Assembly: GCF_900114005.1 (NCBI RefSeq)
Contig: NZ_FORM01000002.1
Span: 310,001-374,000, forward strand
Length of the DNA: 64,000 bases
Direction of reading: 5' to 3'
Source of the DNA: Olleya namhaensis
GTDB lineage: Bacteria; Bacteroidota; Bacteroidia; Flavobacteriales; Flavobacteriaceae
Shown here: one piece after another, positions 1 through 9,190 of the stretch
Position numbering within the stretch: position 1 is the first letter of the stretch
How the letters are laid out: the number at the start of each line of letters is the position of its first letter
The notes under the pieces: generated by a model
Seen by the model: the letters and a program-made list of their open reading frames with translations, nothing else
Databases searched by the model: none
What the model was told of the DNA's origin: nothing
Program-made: the position numbers and the translations under genes

Positions 1-489
1 AACATGATACTAAAACAAGGCGAACATGTGCTATTTCAAAGTAATGCAGTAGCTTATACAAATGTCCCTGAAGAATATTTAGGGTTATATAAAATGTTTA
101 TCCGTTGGGGACGAAGCAATGTTAGAGAGAGTTTAGAAATGGCTAAATATGTATTTACAAATTTTAGAGAAGGAAATAAAACAGGTACGCGATTATTGTT
201 TTTTAGCCAGTTTTCAAAATTAGTAATGAGCTATCCTATGGTTTTATTTATGTTGTTTTTTGTCTTAGTACATCCGCTCTTATTTATTGGTTCTACTCTG
301 GTAAGCATTTTAATACTATCTACTTTTTCATTATTGTTTTTTACTAATCAACATAAAACTTACCAAGGCTTTTGGGCTTACTCGTATAGCATCTTATATA
401 CCTTTGGATTATTCTGGATTACACCTTATGCCATAGCCACAGCTAGCAGAAGCGGTTGGCTAACGCGTGATTTAGTTAATGAAAAATAA
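1..489 (+). CDS. Glycosyltransferase family 2, C-terminal part (cut by window edge)
   Basis: The frame is open to the first base, so the gene starts upstream of the window. About 161 residues are visible. An RWGRS motif near residue 34 sits in the region where processive family-2 glycosyltransferases (hyaluronan synthase or cellulose synthase type) carry their (Q/R)xxRW acceptor motif. It is followed by two or three strongly hydrophobic stretches (about residues 75-120 and 122-147) that would be the C-terminal membrane helices. The preceding SNAVAYTNVPE segment also fits this family. I infer a membrane-bound polysaccharide glycosyltransferase. The donor-binding DxD region lies outside the window, so substrate and direction of synthesis cannot be judged. 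Confidence 0.7.
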   Translation, partial: NMILKQGEHVLFQSNAVAYTNVPEEYLGLYKMFIRWGRSNVRESLEMAKYVFTNFREGNKTGTRLLFFSQFSKLVMSYPMVLFMLFFVLVHPLLFIGSTLVSILILSTFSLLFFTNQHKTYQGFWAYSYSILYTFGLFWITPYAIATASRSGWLTRDLVNEK

Positions 490-505
490 ATGTTTTATAT
501 ATAAA

Positions 506-574
506 AAAACGGATTAATTACAGGCGTGTCATTTATTTATAAAAATCAACAACACCTTATATTTAATCCGTTTT
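506..574. terminator. Long-loop inverted repeat between convergent genes
   Basis: AAAACGGATTAA (506-517) and its exact reverse complement (563-574) are separated by 45 bases. The arms lie between two convergent genes, with A-runs on one side and T-runs on the other, so it could end transcription in both directions. The long loop makes it a weak call. Confidence 0.4.
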
Positions 575-602
575 AAATTTAAAAAATCTAATTAGAACAA
601 AA

Positions 603-1601
603 CTAATCTTCTAAATAATCAATTTCAAAATGTCTAGTTTCAATTTTATTAGCTTCAAATTTTTGCTTTAAATTTTTTGATATTCTTATAAAATATTTAC
701 CATCAGATTTGTCATAATCATTATCAATTATTTTTTGCCCATATGCTGCGCATTTATCTGGCTGATCTAAATAATAATATATTTTAGCAAGATTAAAATA
801 ACTTGCATACCTTACTTTTCTCATTTTCTTTTTCTTCCCTTGGTAATTATCTACGACATTTTCAAAATACAGAATAATAGGTTCTAACTCTTTTTCCAAT
901 TCACCAATTGGCTCATCATACTCCATATTATCAATAATCTCTTTCAGTTTGTCAAAATTTTCATGATGTTTAGCAAATTCAGGATGCTTTTTAGAACCTA
1001 GAATCCAGAAAAAATCGTACTTATTAATGAAAGGAACAAACCCAAAAGTCGCATTCAAATAACCTCTAGCATTACTTATAATAGTGCTTTTATGCGCACT
1101 ATTATATTTACTTCTCAGGTTATTCTTATTATTATTGTAATAATCACTTGCCTGTTTGTAAGTTGTATAATCTTTACTTTCAAAAACCTCTTTTTCAGAA
1201 TAATTCTTAGTTTTAGCAGCTCCGGATATAATATTATTAACCATCATTGTTCCTGTAGATGTATAATTGGCGGTTACATTGTAGGTATAAGTAGTAGAGG
1301 TTACATTTCCTTCTTTATCCTTTTTTTCATGTTTTTCTTTATTTACGTTTACATCTTCCACCTGGGTACCGTGATAGGCAAAATCAATATCTAAGGTTCC
1401 TCCTTCAGATTCTCTTTTATATCCTGATATAGTCAGGCCAGAGACATTTGAAGAATACGTTCGGTTTTCCTTTTCCAAAATAGGATTAGAAGGCAAACTA
1501 ACATAAGAGACATTAACTTTTTCTCTATCTAAATTAGTGCTTTGAGACAAAGACAAGGTTGTAAATAAAAATAATAATGGCACTAAAAAATGGGATTTCA
1601 T
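603..1601 (-). CDS. Secreted protein of unknown function with a TPR-like C-terminus
   Basis: I do not recognise this family. Starting at the second methionine (1601) gives a good signal peptide: MKS, a hydrophobic core, then a cut after LSLSQ near residue 20. A start at 1610 would add three residues. The middle, about residues 40-170, is rich in Ser, Thr, Asn and Lys. The last third, about residues 215-330, is helical and charged. It contains a piece resembling one TPR hairpin (YFNLAKIYYYLDQPDKCAAY), which suggests a protein-contact surface. Periplasmic or exported location is inferred from the signal peptide. It is transcribed towards the glycosyltransferase and shares an intergenic inverted repeat with it. 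Confidence 0.55.
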   Translation of the reverse strand: MKSHFLVPLLFLFTTLSLSQSTNLDREKVNVSYVSLPSNPILEKENRTYSSNVSGLTISGYKRESEGGTLDIDFAYHGTQVEDVNVNKEKHEKKDKEGNVTSTTYTYNVTANYTSTGTMMVNNIISGAAKTKNYSEKEVFESKDYTTYKQASDYYNNNKNNLRSKYNSAHKSTIISNARGYLNATFGFVPFINKYDFFWILGSKKHPEFAKHHENFDKLKEIIDNMEYDEPIGELEKELEPIILYFENVVDNYQGKKKKMRKVRYASYFNLAKIYYYLDQPDKCAAYGQKIIDNDYDKSDGKYFIRISKNLKQKFEANKIETRHFEIDYLED

Positions 1602-1773
1602 ATTAAACATTTTAATTAAAATTGGTTGAAAATTGGTTGAAAATTATTTTAGGATGCTCAATATAAGAGAAGTATTTCAATAAAAAGAAATCCAAACATT
1701 AAAAAAAAAATCTTTAATCAACGCAACCTTTTTAAAATATAGAGACTATAGGTAAACCTCTAAACCACTACTA

Positions 1774-2826
1774 ATGAAAAACGCTATTAAACTATTATCG
1801 ATATTTATACTATTACTTTCTTTCTTGTCCTGCGAAAACGAACCTATTGGAGGACTAAATATTAATGCAGAAGAAGTAATTGCGGTACACTCTGAGCTAT
1901 ACAACAACCTAGCTAGAATGACAGATGATCCAGAAGAAGAATTACCTGTAACCTGTGTAGATTTTAACTATCCTATAACCATGTATGCATTTGATGCTGA
2001 CCTACAATTATTAACCACTACATTAATACAAAACGACGCCTTATTCTTAACCTACTTAAATAACTTAGAAGACGACTATTCTATAAGTATTAGTTACCCA
2101 ATAACTACACAACTAGAAGATGGCACCACATTTACCATTAATAACAATCAAGAATTAAAAGAAAATATAGAATCTTGTATTGAAGAGGTAGAGGCAATTG
2201 AAGCTGAAGCCTGTCTGTTTTTAATAAACAATTGTGTATGGAAAGTGGGTTACACTAGAGATATGGACAACACCTATCTAGGTGCCGTATTTAATGAAGA
2301 CAATGGATCTACAGCTTTTACACATAATGATCAATTACTTTTTGGATCTTGGTCTACATTATTTATTGAAGGAGAAATACATATAAATATCAGTCTAAAC
2401 AACAGTGGTATTATTGGAGATTATTTTAACTATGATTGGAAAGTAGACTACCTTGATAGCAATTCCCTAAAATTAACACATGAAGAAAAATCATTTGTCA
2501 TACATCAATACTGTGATGATGATTATGCTCAATGTACAAATTTTTCGTTTGAAGAGTGCGAATTAGAAGCTACTCCTGGCGTGGCAGAATTCATCTTTGA
2601 CAACTACGCTTTTTGCATCACAAACATACTTCAAATAGACAGTGCTACAACAAACCTTATCTATTTTGAAACAGAAGAAGATGCAGAAAACAACACCAAT
2701 CCAATACCATCTGATCAAGTTTACTTAAACACATCACAATTTCAAAATGTATATATTCGTGTAGAGAATTTAACCGAAGACACCTCTTATACGATTAGTA
2801 TATTAATCATTGCACAGCCTTGTTAA
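1774..2826 (+). CDS. Putative lipoprotein of unknown function, first gene of a sigma-factor cluster
   Basis: The N-terminus is a lipoprotein signal (MKNAIKLLSIFILLL, lipobox LSFLSC), with lipidation expected at Cys20. The mature protein is acidic and holds several Cys residues (for example CVDF, ESC, CLFLINNC, CDDD, C-terminal PC), so disulfides are possible outside the cytoplasm. No catalytic motif was recognised. The gene ends 34 bases before the proposed TTG start of the ECF sigma factor. It may therefore be co-transcribed with that gene and act on the envelope side of the same regulatory unit, but this is inference from context alone. Confidence 0.6.
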   Translation: MKNAIKLLSIFILLLSFLSCENEPIGGLNINAEEVIAVHSELYNNLARMTDDPEEELPVTCVDFNYPITMYAFDADLQLLTTTLIQNDALFLTYLNNLEDDYSISISYPITTQLEDGTTFTINNNQELKENIESCIEEVEAIEAEACLFLINNCVWKVGYTRDMDNTYLGAVFNEDNGSTAFTHNDQLLFGSWSTLFIEGEIHINISLNNSGIIGDYFNYDWKVDYLDSNSLKLTHEEKSFVIHQYCDDDYAQCTNFSFEECELEATPGVAEFIFDNYAFCITNILQIDSATTNLIYFETEEDAENNTNPIPSDQVYLNTSQFQNVYIRVENLTEDTSYTISILIIAQPC

Positions 2827-2860
2827 TCAATTAAACCACAGTTTATTTAAACTACAGTAT

Positions 2861-3401
2861 TTGGAGCTAGAACAACTTATAAAAGCTTGCCGAAAAAACA
2901 ACCTAAAGGCACAAGGTGATTTATATCAAAAATATAAAGACACCTTGTACATACTGTGCCTTAAATACTCAAAAAACAGTGATGAAGCACAAGACAACCT
3001 GCATGATTCCTTTATAGAAATTTTTAATAGCATAAAAAAATATAAAGGTAAAGGGTCTTTCGAAGGATGGATTAAACGTATCACCATCAATCAAGCTATT
3101 AATAAATATAAAAAAGAAAGACCCTTTAATATTGAAATCAACAACGACATACTTGAAGATACAACGGTTACTGAAGACGATTTAGACATTAAATTAGATA
3201 GCATCTTGACTTGTATTCAAGAGTTACCAGACCAATACCGTTTAGTTTTTAACCTATACCAATTAGACAACTATTCGCATAAAGAAATAGCTAGCTTATT
3301 AAATATTTCAGAAAGCACATCTAAATCTAATTTACATAGAGCAAAAGCAATCTTAAAAGAAAAAATTACTAAATTAAATCCTAGCAAACCTAAATTATAC
3401 T

Positions 3402-3412
<11 letters not shown>
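2861..3412 (+). CDS. ECF-type RNA polymerase sigma factor
   Basis: The protein has the two-domain layout of extracytoplasmic-function sigma factors. Region 2 spans about residues 20-90 (LYQKYKDTLYILCLKY, DNLHDSFIEIF, GWIKRITINQAIN). Region 4 spans about residues 118-170, with a helix-turn-helix (HKEIASLLNISESTSKSNLH). The frame is open from 2810, where a TTG overlaps the previous gene. I prefer the in-frame TTG at 2861, which gives the typical start MELEQLIKACRKNN and a 183-residue protein; there is no ATG upstream. The 3' end overlaps the next gene by 11 bases, which points to translational coupling with the likely anti-sigma partner. Confidence 0.85.
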
Positions 3413-4622
<1,210 letters not shown>

Positions 4623-4634
4623 ATTAGTTAGTCT

Positions 4635-4665
4635 AAAAAGCCCATCGTATTTTGATGGGCTTTTT
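4635..4665. terminator. Bidirectional intrinsic terminator
   Basis: AAAAAGCCCATC (4635-4646) pairs perfectly with GATGGGCTTTTT (4654-4665) around a 7-base loop. A-run and T-run flanks serve both the sigma cluster (+) and the convergent lipoprotein gene (-). Confidence 0.9.
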
Positions 4666-4669
4666 TATA

Positions 4670-5056
4670 TTAATTAGAAGGTTGGATATCACCAATTTGT
4701 GGACCATTCCAATTGGTAATTGCTAAAACCAATATACCCACAACTGTTATAATCGGGACAGCTACACCTAAAATAGTAGACAGACTTTTATTGTGTAATC
4801 TTACCTGCTTTAAATCGTCCATATCTAAAACAGTCTTACTAACGTTATCTCCTTTTCCTTTTACACCATAAAACTGACCATCCTCAAAAACAACCTTATT
4901 AAACTTCAAGGTCTTGTTATCATTAGTTTTAACCTTCACCCTTTTTTGTGATTTAGAAGCTTCCTCTAAAGATACCGTCTTAGAATGATACACTCGGCAA
5001 CTCTGTAACATGATTAACATCGTCAAACTGATACATACTAATTTAATTGTTTTCAT
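4670..5056 (-). CDS. Small putative lipoprotein with C-terminal membrane helix
   Basis: The 128-residue product starts MKTIKLVCISLTMLIML and has a lipobox ending at Cys20 (LQSC). Residues 40-90 look like a small beta-rich domain (KTNDNKTLKFNKVVFEDGQFYGVKGKG). A second hydrophobic stretch, about residues 94-115, could be a membrane helix. The family is not recognised by function. Lipidation plus a C-terminal helix would hold the domain at the periplasmic face of a membrane. It stands alone, with a terminator just downstream. Confidence 0.6.
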   Translation of the reverse strand: MKTIKLVCISLTMLIMLQSCRVYHSKTVSLEEASKSQKRVKVKTNDNKTLKFNKVVFEDGQFYGVKGKGDNVSKTVLDMDDLKQVRLHNKSLSTILGVAVPIITVVGILVLAITNWNGPQIGDIQPSN

Positions 5057-5192
5057 AATTAAAAATTTTATTGGTTACACCTCTAAATTACTTGCAATAA
5101 TTAACAAGATGTATTAAATAATGCTAAAAATCAGAACATAAACTATTGTATATCACAAGTTTTAACTAAATTCAAGTTATAATTTGTAAAAT

Positions 5193-6191
5193 ATGCAAGA
5201 ACATTTTTTTACCTACCTAAAAAAGAAAAGTGCCAACAACAACTCTTTTGTTGATGAGATAGCGTCCGTTTTAGACATTGGGTATGACGCAGCTTATAGA
5301 CGTATTAACAACAAAACAAGCCTAAGCCTAGAAGAAGCTGTTATATTGGCTAAACATTACAAAATATCACTTAACAACCTTTACCAGGTTGGTAGTCAAA
5401 ACACTGTTTTAGTTGAAAAATCACCAATTATATCTAATGAAGCACACTTAGAGTCTTATTTTTCAAAATCCATTGAAAACCTAACTCCGTTAACTAAATT
5501 AAAGAGTGCTTCAATTTTATACTCTGCAAAAGACATCCCCTTATTTTACACCTTAAAAGACTCCTTTATAACACGTTATAAAATTTACGTTTGGTTAAAA
5601 TTAACCAATAAAGAAATGACTAAAAGCAAAATTTCTTTTGATCAATTTATTGATACCATACCAAAATCTTTAATAGAAAAAGCCATACAACTTGGCGAAA
5701 CTTATAACTTTATAAACATAACCGAATTCTGGAATGACAATACAATTAACGGGACCATACAGCAAATAATATACTTCTACGAATCTCAATTATTATCCAA
5801 AACATTGGCTTTAAAAATATGTGATGATTTAGAAGAAATTATTAATCATATTGAAGAACAAACCATACAACAGAGCATCATTAATTCAAAAAACAATGCG
5901 TCTTACCATTTATATAAAAGTGATTTATTAACAATGAGTAATATTATCATGGTAAAAACCAAACATAGAAAAACATTTTTTGTTCCGTATACTGTGCTAG
6001 AGTATTTAAAAATAGAGCATCAAGACACCTGTAACATTATGGATGATTTTTTTAATAGACAAATGACAAACTCTAAGTTATTAGTACATTCTGGAGAAAA
6101 AGACCGCACCTTGTTTTTTAATAAAATGCATCAAAAAATCAATAAATTAAAAGAAAGAATTCTAATTGATGTAAATTTTCAATTTGATTAA
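5193..6191 (+). CDS. HTH-domain transcriptional regulator (paralogue A)
   Basis: Residues 18-65 form an XRE-like helix-turn-helix (FVDEIASVLDIGYDAAYRRI, then LSLEEAVILAKHYKISLNNL). The remaining 260 residues are mainly helical with no recognised ligand domain. The protein aligns along its length with the gene at 6968, sharing YSAKDIPLFY, a C-terminal NSKLL block, GEK and FFNK. It is probably a DNA-binding regulator; what it senses is unknown. The gene converges on the outer-membrane protein gene at 6188, and their stop codons overlap by 4 bases, so no terminator can sit between them. Confidence 0.7.
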   Translation: MQEHFFTYLKKKSANNNSFVDEIASVLDIGYDAAYRRINNKTSLSLEEAVILAKHYKISLNNLYQVGSQNTVLVEKSPIISNEAHLESYFSKSIENLTPLTKLKSASILYSAKDIPLFYTLKDSFITRYKIYVWLKLTNKEMTKSKISFDQFIDTIPKSLIEKAIQLGETYNFINITEFWNDNTINGTIQQIIYFYESQLLSKTLALKICDDLEEIINHIEEQTIQQSIINSKNNASYHLYKSDLLTMSNIIMVKTKHRKTFFVPYTVLEYLKIEHQDTCNIMDDFFNRQMTNSKLLVHSGEKDRTLFFNKMHQKINKLKERILIDVNFQFD

Positions 6192-6850
6192 AAACTATAT
6201 CGTATCCGAGGGATTAAACTAATTGCTCCAATATTTTCCTGAAGAGCGCCTTCTATTTTATAAGGCGAATAATTTAAACCCAAACTAAAGGTTAGCTCCT
6301 CATTACTTCTAAATTTTTTGACAAAATCTAAAGCTGGAGCCATTAAAAAAGCAGTCACGACTTCATATTTTTCGCTATCTTGATTGTCTCCAGTATAAAA
6401 AGGATTTCTAGCATCTGTTTTAATTACTGAAGCTCCAACACCTAAACTAAGATGTAATTGCGAATTTACATTTTGACTTAGATTTTTCTTAAATCTAAGC
6501 ATCGGATTAAACATAAAAGAGGCTTTTGCTTGTATAGTATCCGTGGTTCTGACAAATAAAAAAGATTGTTTTTGATCTGGAATTACAAATTGTAACGCTA
6601 ACTCTAAAGATTTTGTTTTGGTTACCGGAAAATCTAAACTTAATTCCAACACAGGTGATGGACCAAAATAATCTTGTAATTTACCTTGGGGCAATAACAC
6701 ACCTCCTCCTATTTTAAACGTCACGGTTTTAAAATACGCTTTATAATAATCGTGATATTGATTACTATTGGTCACATAAAGTGTATCGTTTTGTGCTTTA
6801 CTAATTTGAACACTTATTAGTAATACTATGGTTAACAATAAATTTTTCAT
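6188..6850 (-). CDS. Outer-membrane beta-barrel protein, unknown role
   Basis: A signal peptide (MKNLLLTIVLLISVQISKA, cut near residue 20) precedes about 200 residues of alternating amphipathic strands, ending in RIRYSF. The terminal aromatic residue is typical of BAM substrates. GGGVLLPQGKL followed by a glycine-rich strand resembles small porin or OmpW/PorT-type barrels. The gene is divergent from regulator B (6968) with 117 bases between, and convergent with regulator A. This makes it the natural target of one or both regulators, but that is inferred from position only. Confidence 0.6.
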   Translation of the reverse strand: MKNLLLTIVLLISVQISKAQNDTLYVTNSNQYHDYYKAYFKTVTFKIGGGVLLPQGKLQDYFGPSPVLELSLDFPVTKTKSLELALQFVIPDQKQSFLFVRTTDTIQAKASFMFNPMLRFKKNLSQNVNSQLHLSLGVGASVIKTDARNPFYTGDNQDSEKYEVVTAFLMAPALDFVKKFRSNEELTFSLGLNYSPYKIEGALQENIGAISLIPRIRYSF

Positions 6851-6928
6851 GAGTGTTGTTTTTTAAATTCAAGTCAAATCTATTGCTATAAACGCATTTT
6901 AAATGGAGCTTATCACGAAACGTAAAAG

Positions 6929-6955
6929 TAAATTTTGTGATTATCGCAAAATTTA
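6929..6955. promoter_or_regulatory. 27-bp dyad in a divergent intergenic region, candidate operator
   Basis: TAAATTTTG (6929-6937) and CAAAATTTA (6947-6955) are perfect inverted 9-base arms around a 9-base spacer. The dyad ends 12 bases before the ATG of regulator B and lies in the region shared with the divergent outer-membrane protein gene. This is the position expected for autoregulation. Confidence 0.45.
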
Positions 6956-6967
6956 GTAATTTACCTT

Positions 6968-7936
6968 ATGTTTCAAACTACTTTTTTACAGCACTTAAAA
7001 AATGAATTACCAGAAAACACCTCAACTATTGATGCAGTCGCTACAGCATTAGATATAAGTTATGATGCAGCACATAGGCGTGTAAGTTTAAAAAGCAAAT
7101 TGTCTTTAGACGAAAGCATTGCCTTAGCTAAATATTACAATCTATCTTTAGACCGCTTATTTGAAACCACATCTACGGAGTTTGTTACTATTGAAAAAAC
7201 AAAGCATATTGAAAACGAAACCGAATTGCAACGTTATTTTGAAGCCTCTTACCAATCACTATTACCTTTATTAAAGCAAAAGAATAGCACCCTATTATAC
7301 TCGGCTAAAGACATTCCTTTATTTTACAATTTAAACGGCGACCCTTTAAGTCAGTTTAAATATTATGTATGGCTAAAGTTATTAGACCCTAAACTGGCTA
7401 ATAAAAGTTTTGATAATTTTGCGCCTAGCCCATCTTTAATTGAAGCGGGAAAACAACTAGGTAGTTTATATAGTAATTTAAACACGCAAGAAGTTTGGGA
7501 TATTACGACTATTAACAGTACTCTAAAACAAATACACTTTTACTTTGAGGCTGGACAGGTCAAATCTAAAACTGCATTACTATTGTGTGATTTACTAAAA
7601 CAATTAATTACGTCAATTTTTACCAAGTTAATTTCTGAAGATCATACTTTTTCGTTATATTATAATGAATTACATTTAATGAATAACAATGTTTTGGTTA
7701 GCACACCAAATAACCAAATGCTATATGTGCCATTTACATTGTTGTCCTATTACAAAACGGAAGATAAACACACGTGTCAAGAGGCAGAGCACTTTTTGAA
7801 AAAGCAATTACAGAACAGTAAATTACTAAATACAGCAGGAGAGAAAGAACGCAATCATTTTTTTAATAAACTATTTTCTAAAATCGATGCCTTAAAACAA
7901 TTAATAGAAGCGACACAGGTATTAGATTTCGAGTAA
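6968..7936 (+). CDS. HTH-domain transcriptional regulator (paralogue B)
   Basis: This is the same architecture as the regulator at 5193: an N-terminal HTH at about residues 20-65 (TALDISYDAAHRRVS, LSLDESIALAKYYNLSLDRL) and a long helical C-terminal part of unknown function. Shared blocks include YSAKDIPLFY and the C-terminal NSKLL, GEK, FFNK pattern, so the two genes are an obvious duplication. It is transcribed away from the outer-membrane protein gene, with a perfect 9+9 dyad immediately upstream of its start. Likely DNA-binding; the ligand is unknown. Confidence 0.7.
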   Translation: MFQTTFLQHLKNELPENTSTIDAVATALDISYDAAHRRVSLKSKLSLDESIALAKYYNLSLDRLFETTSTEFVTIEKTKHIENETELQRYFEASYQSLLPLLKQKNSTLLYSAKDIPLFYNLNGDPLSQFKYYVWLKLLDPKLANKSFDNFAPSPSLIEAGKQLGSLYSNLNTQEVWDITTINSTLKQIHFYFEAGQVKSKTALLLCDLLKQLITSIFTKLISEDHTFSLYYNELHLMNNNVLVSTPNNQMLYVPFTLLSYYKTEDKHTCQEAEHFLKKQLQNSKLLNTAGEKERNHFFNKLFSKIDALKQLIEATQVLDFE

Positions 7937-7944
7937 GCCACAAC

Positions 7945-8060
7945 AGTAAGCGCGTTAAGGATGGAAGTGGCATCCTTTTTTATTTTGCCTGATCTATTTT
8001 GTGAAGCATGAACAACATAGGTAAAGTGCAAATAAAAAAGATATAACGGACAGCCTGACG
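7945..8060 (+). ncRNA. Structured RNA candidate resembling the flavo-1 motif, upstream of rpoD
   Basis: The segment holds GCGCGTTAAGGATGGAAGTGG, with an AAGGATG/CATCCTT hairpin (7957-7963 with 7971-7977). CTTTTTTATTTTGC (7975-7988) then pairs with GCAAATAAAAAAG (8028-8040) apart from one bulged T. AAAGATATAACGGACAGCC follows. From memory this order of elements matches the flavo-1 RNA of Bacteroidota (a motif of unknown function). The identification rests on recall, not on a covariance-model search. The first hairpin followed by a T-run could instead be read as a simple terminator for the HTH regulator. Confidence 0.5.
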
Positions 8061-8192
8061 CTTTTAAACCATTTTTTTGGCTTAAAAGGGTAACGCTAAA
8101 AAATAATTGCTTTTTTTTGTAACAAATTGTAACTTCTGTACGTATAACTACTGATAGCAAATTATTCACAAATAATAATTACCCTTATTTAG

Positions 8193-9056
8193 ATGAGACA
8201 ACTAAAAATTACCAAACAGGTTACTAACCGTGAAACCGCATCCTTAGATAAATATCTACAAGAGATTGGGAAAGTTGACTTAATTACCGCAGATGAAGAG
8301 GTAGAATTAGCACAACGCATCAAGGCTGGAGATCAAGTAGCTCTTGAAAAACTGACTAAGGCTAACTTACGTTTTGTTGTATCTGTAGCTAAGCAATACC
8401 AAAATCAAGGATTAACACTTCCTGATTTAATTAATGAAGGTAACTTAGGATTAATTAAAGCCGGACAACGTTTTGATGAAACACGTGGTTTTAAATTTAT
8501 ATCTTATGCTGTTTGGTGGATTAGACAGTCTATTTTACAAGCGTTAGCAGAGCAATCTAGAATTGTACGTTTGCCATTAAATAAGATTGGATCTATTAAT
8601 AAAATAAACAAGACTTTTGCTTTCTTGGAACAAGCGCATGAGCGTCCACCAAGTCCAGAAGAAATTGCTAAGGAATTAGACATGACTATTAACGATGTTA
8701 AGGAGTCTATGAAAAATTCTGGTCGTCACGTAAGTATGGATGCACCATTAGTTGAAGGTGAAGATTCTAACTTATATGATGTATTAAATTCTGGTGAGTC
8801 ACCAAATCCAGATCGTGAATTATTACACGAATCTTTACGTACTGAAATTGAACGTGCTTTAGAAACACTAACGCCTCGTGAAGCTGATGTTATTAGATTA
8901 TACTTTGGTTTAGGTAACCAACATCCAATGACTTTAGAAGAAATTGGAGAAACGTTTGACCTAACTAGAGAACGTGTTAGACAAATTAAAGAAAAAGCTA
9001 TACGTAGATTAAAACACACGTCTAGAAGTAAAATATTAAAAACTTACTTAGGATAA
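8193..9056 (+). CDS. rpoD: Primary sigma factor RpoD/SigA
   Basis: At 287 residues this is the short Bacteroidota housekeeping sigma factor, lacking region 1.1. Region 1.2 is near residues 15-45 ([24 protein letters not shown]). Region 2 spans about 55-125 and includes the core-binding and -10-reading segment AVWWIRQSI. Region 3 follows ([11 protein letters not shown]). Region 4.2 carries the classic HTH ([18 protein letters not shown]) at about residues 245-275. In this phylum it recognises TTTG / TAnnTTTG promoters, several of which are visible in this window. It is a single gene with its own terminator hairpin downstream and a structured leader region upstream. Confidence 0.95.
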   Translation: MRQLKITKQVTNRETASLDKYLQEIGKVDLITADEEVELAQRIKAGDQVALEKLTKANLRFVVSVAKQYQNQGLTLPDLINEGNLGLIKAGQRFDETRGFKFISYAVWWIRQSILQALAEQSRIVRLPLNKIGSINKINKTFAFLEQAHERPPSPEEIAKELDMTINDVKESMKNSGRHVSMDAPLVEGEDSNLYDVLNSGESPNPDRELLHESLRTEIERALETLTPREADVIRLYFGLGNQHPMTLEEIGETFDLTRERVRQIKEKAIRRLKHTSRSKILKTYLG

Positions 9057-9071
9057 AACCTGAGTTACGAT

Positions 9072-9103
9072 AACAAACAGTTATTCATAACTGTTCGTTT
9101 TTT
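9072..9103 (+). terminator. Intrinsic terminator after rpoD
   Basis: AACAAACAGTT (9072-9082) pairs with AACTGTTCGTT (9089-9099) with one wobble position, and a T-run follows. Confidence 0.8.
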
Positions 9104-9113
9104 GATTGATGAA

Positions 9114-9140
9114 GAACCCGAAGCTGATTACTTCGGGTTC
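9114..9140 (+). terminator. Second hairpin downstream of rpoD
   Basis: GAACCCGAAG (9114-9123) and CTTCGGGTTC (9131-9140) form a perfect 10-bp stem with a 7-base loop. No T-run follows, so it may protect the 3' end or act as a backup rather than be a full terminator. Confidence 0.5.
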
Positions 9141-9190
9141 ACTCATTTTAGACACTAAATCTTTATACTTTTATTTTTTTATTATTATTT

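Noticed and set aside
1617-1646. Short direct repeat of AATTGGTTGAA upstream of the secreted protein gene
   Set aside because: Two copies of a low-complexity AT-rich 11-mer in a likely promoter region; too weak to call an operator.
7855-8169. 104-codon minus-strand frame downstream of regulator B
   Set aside because: It covers the end of a real gene and the structured RNA candidate, with no recognisable domain or promoter.
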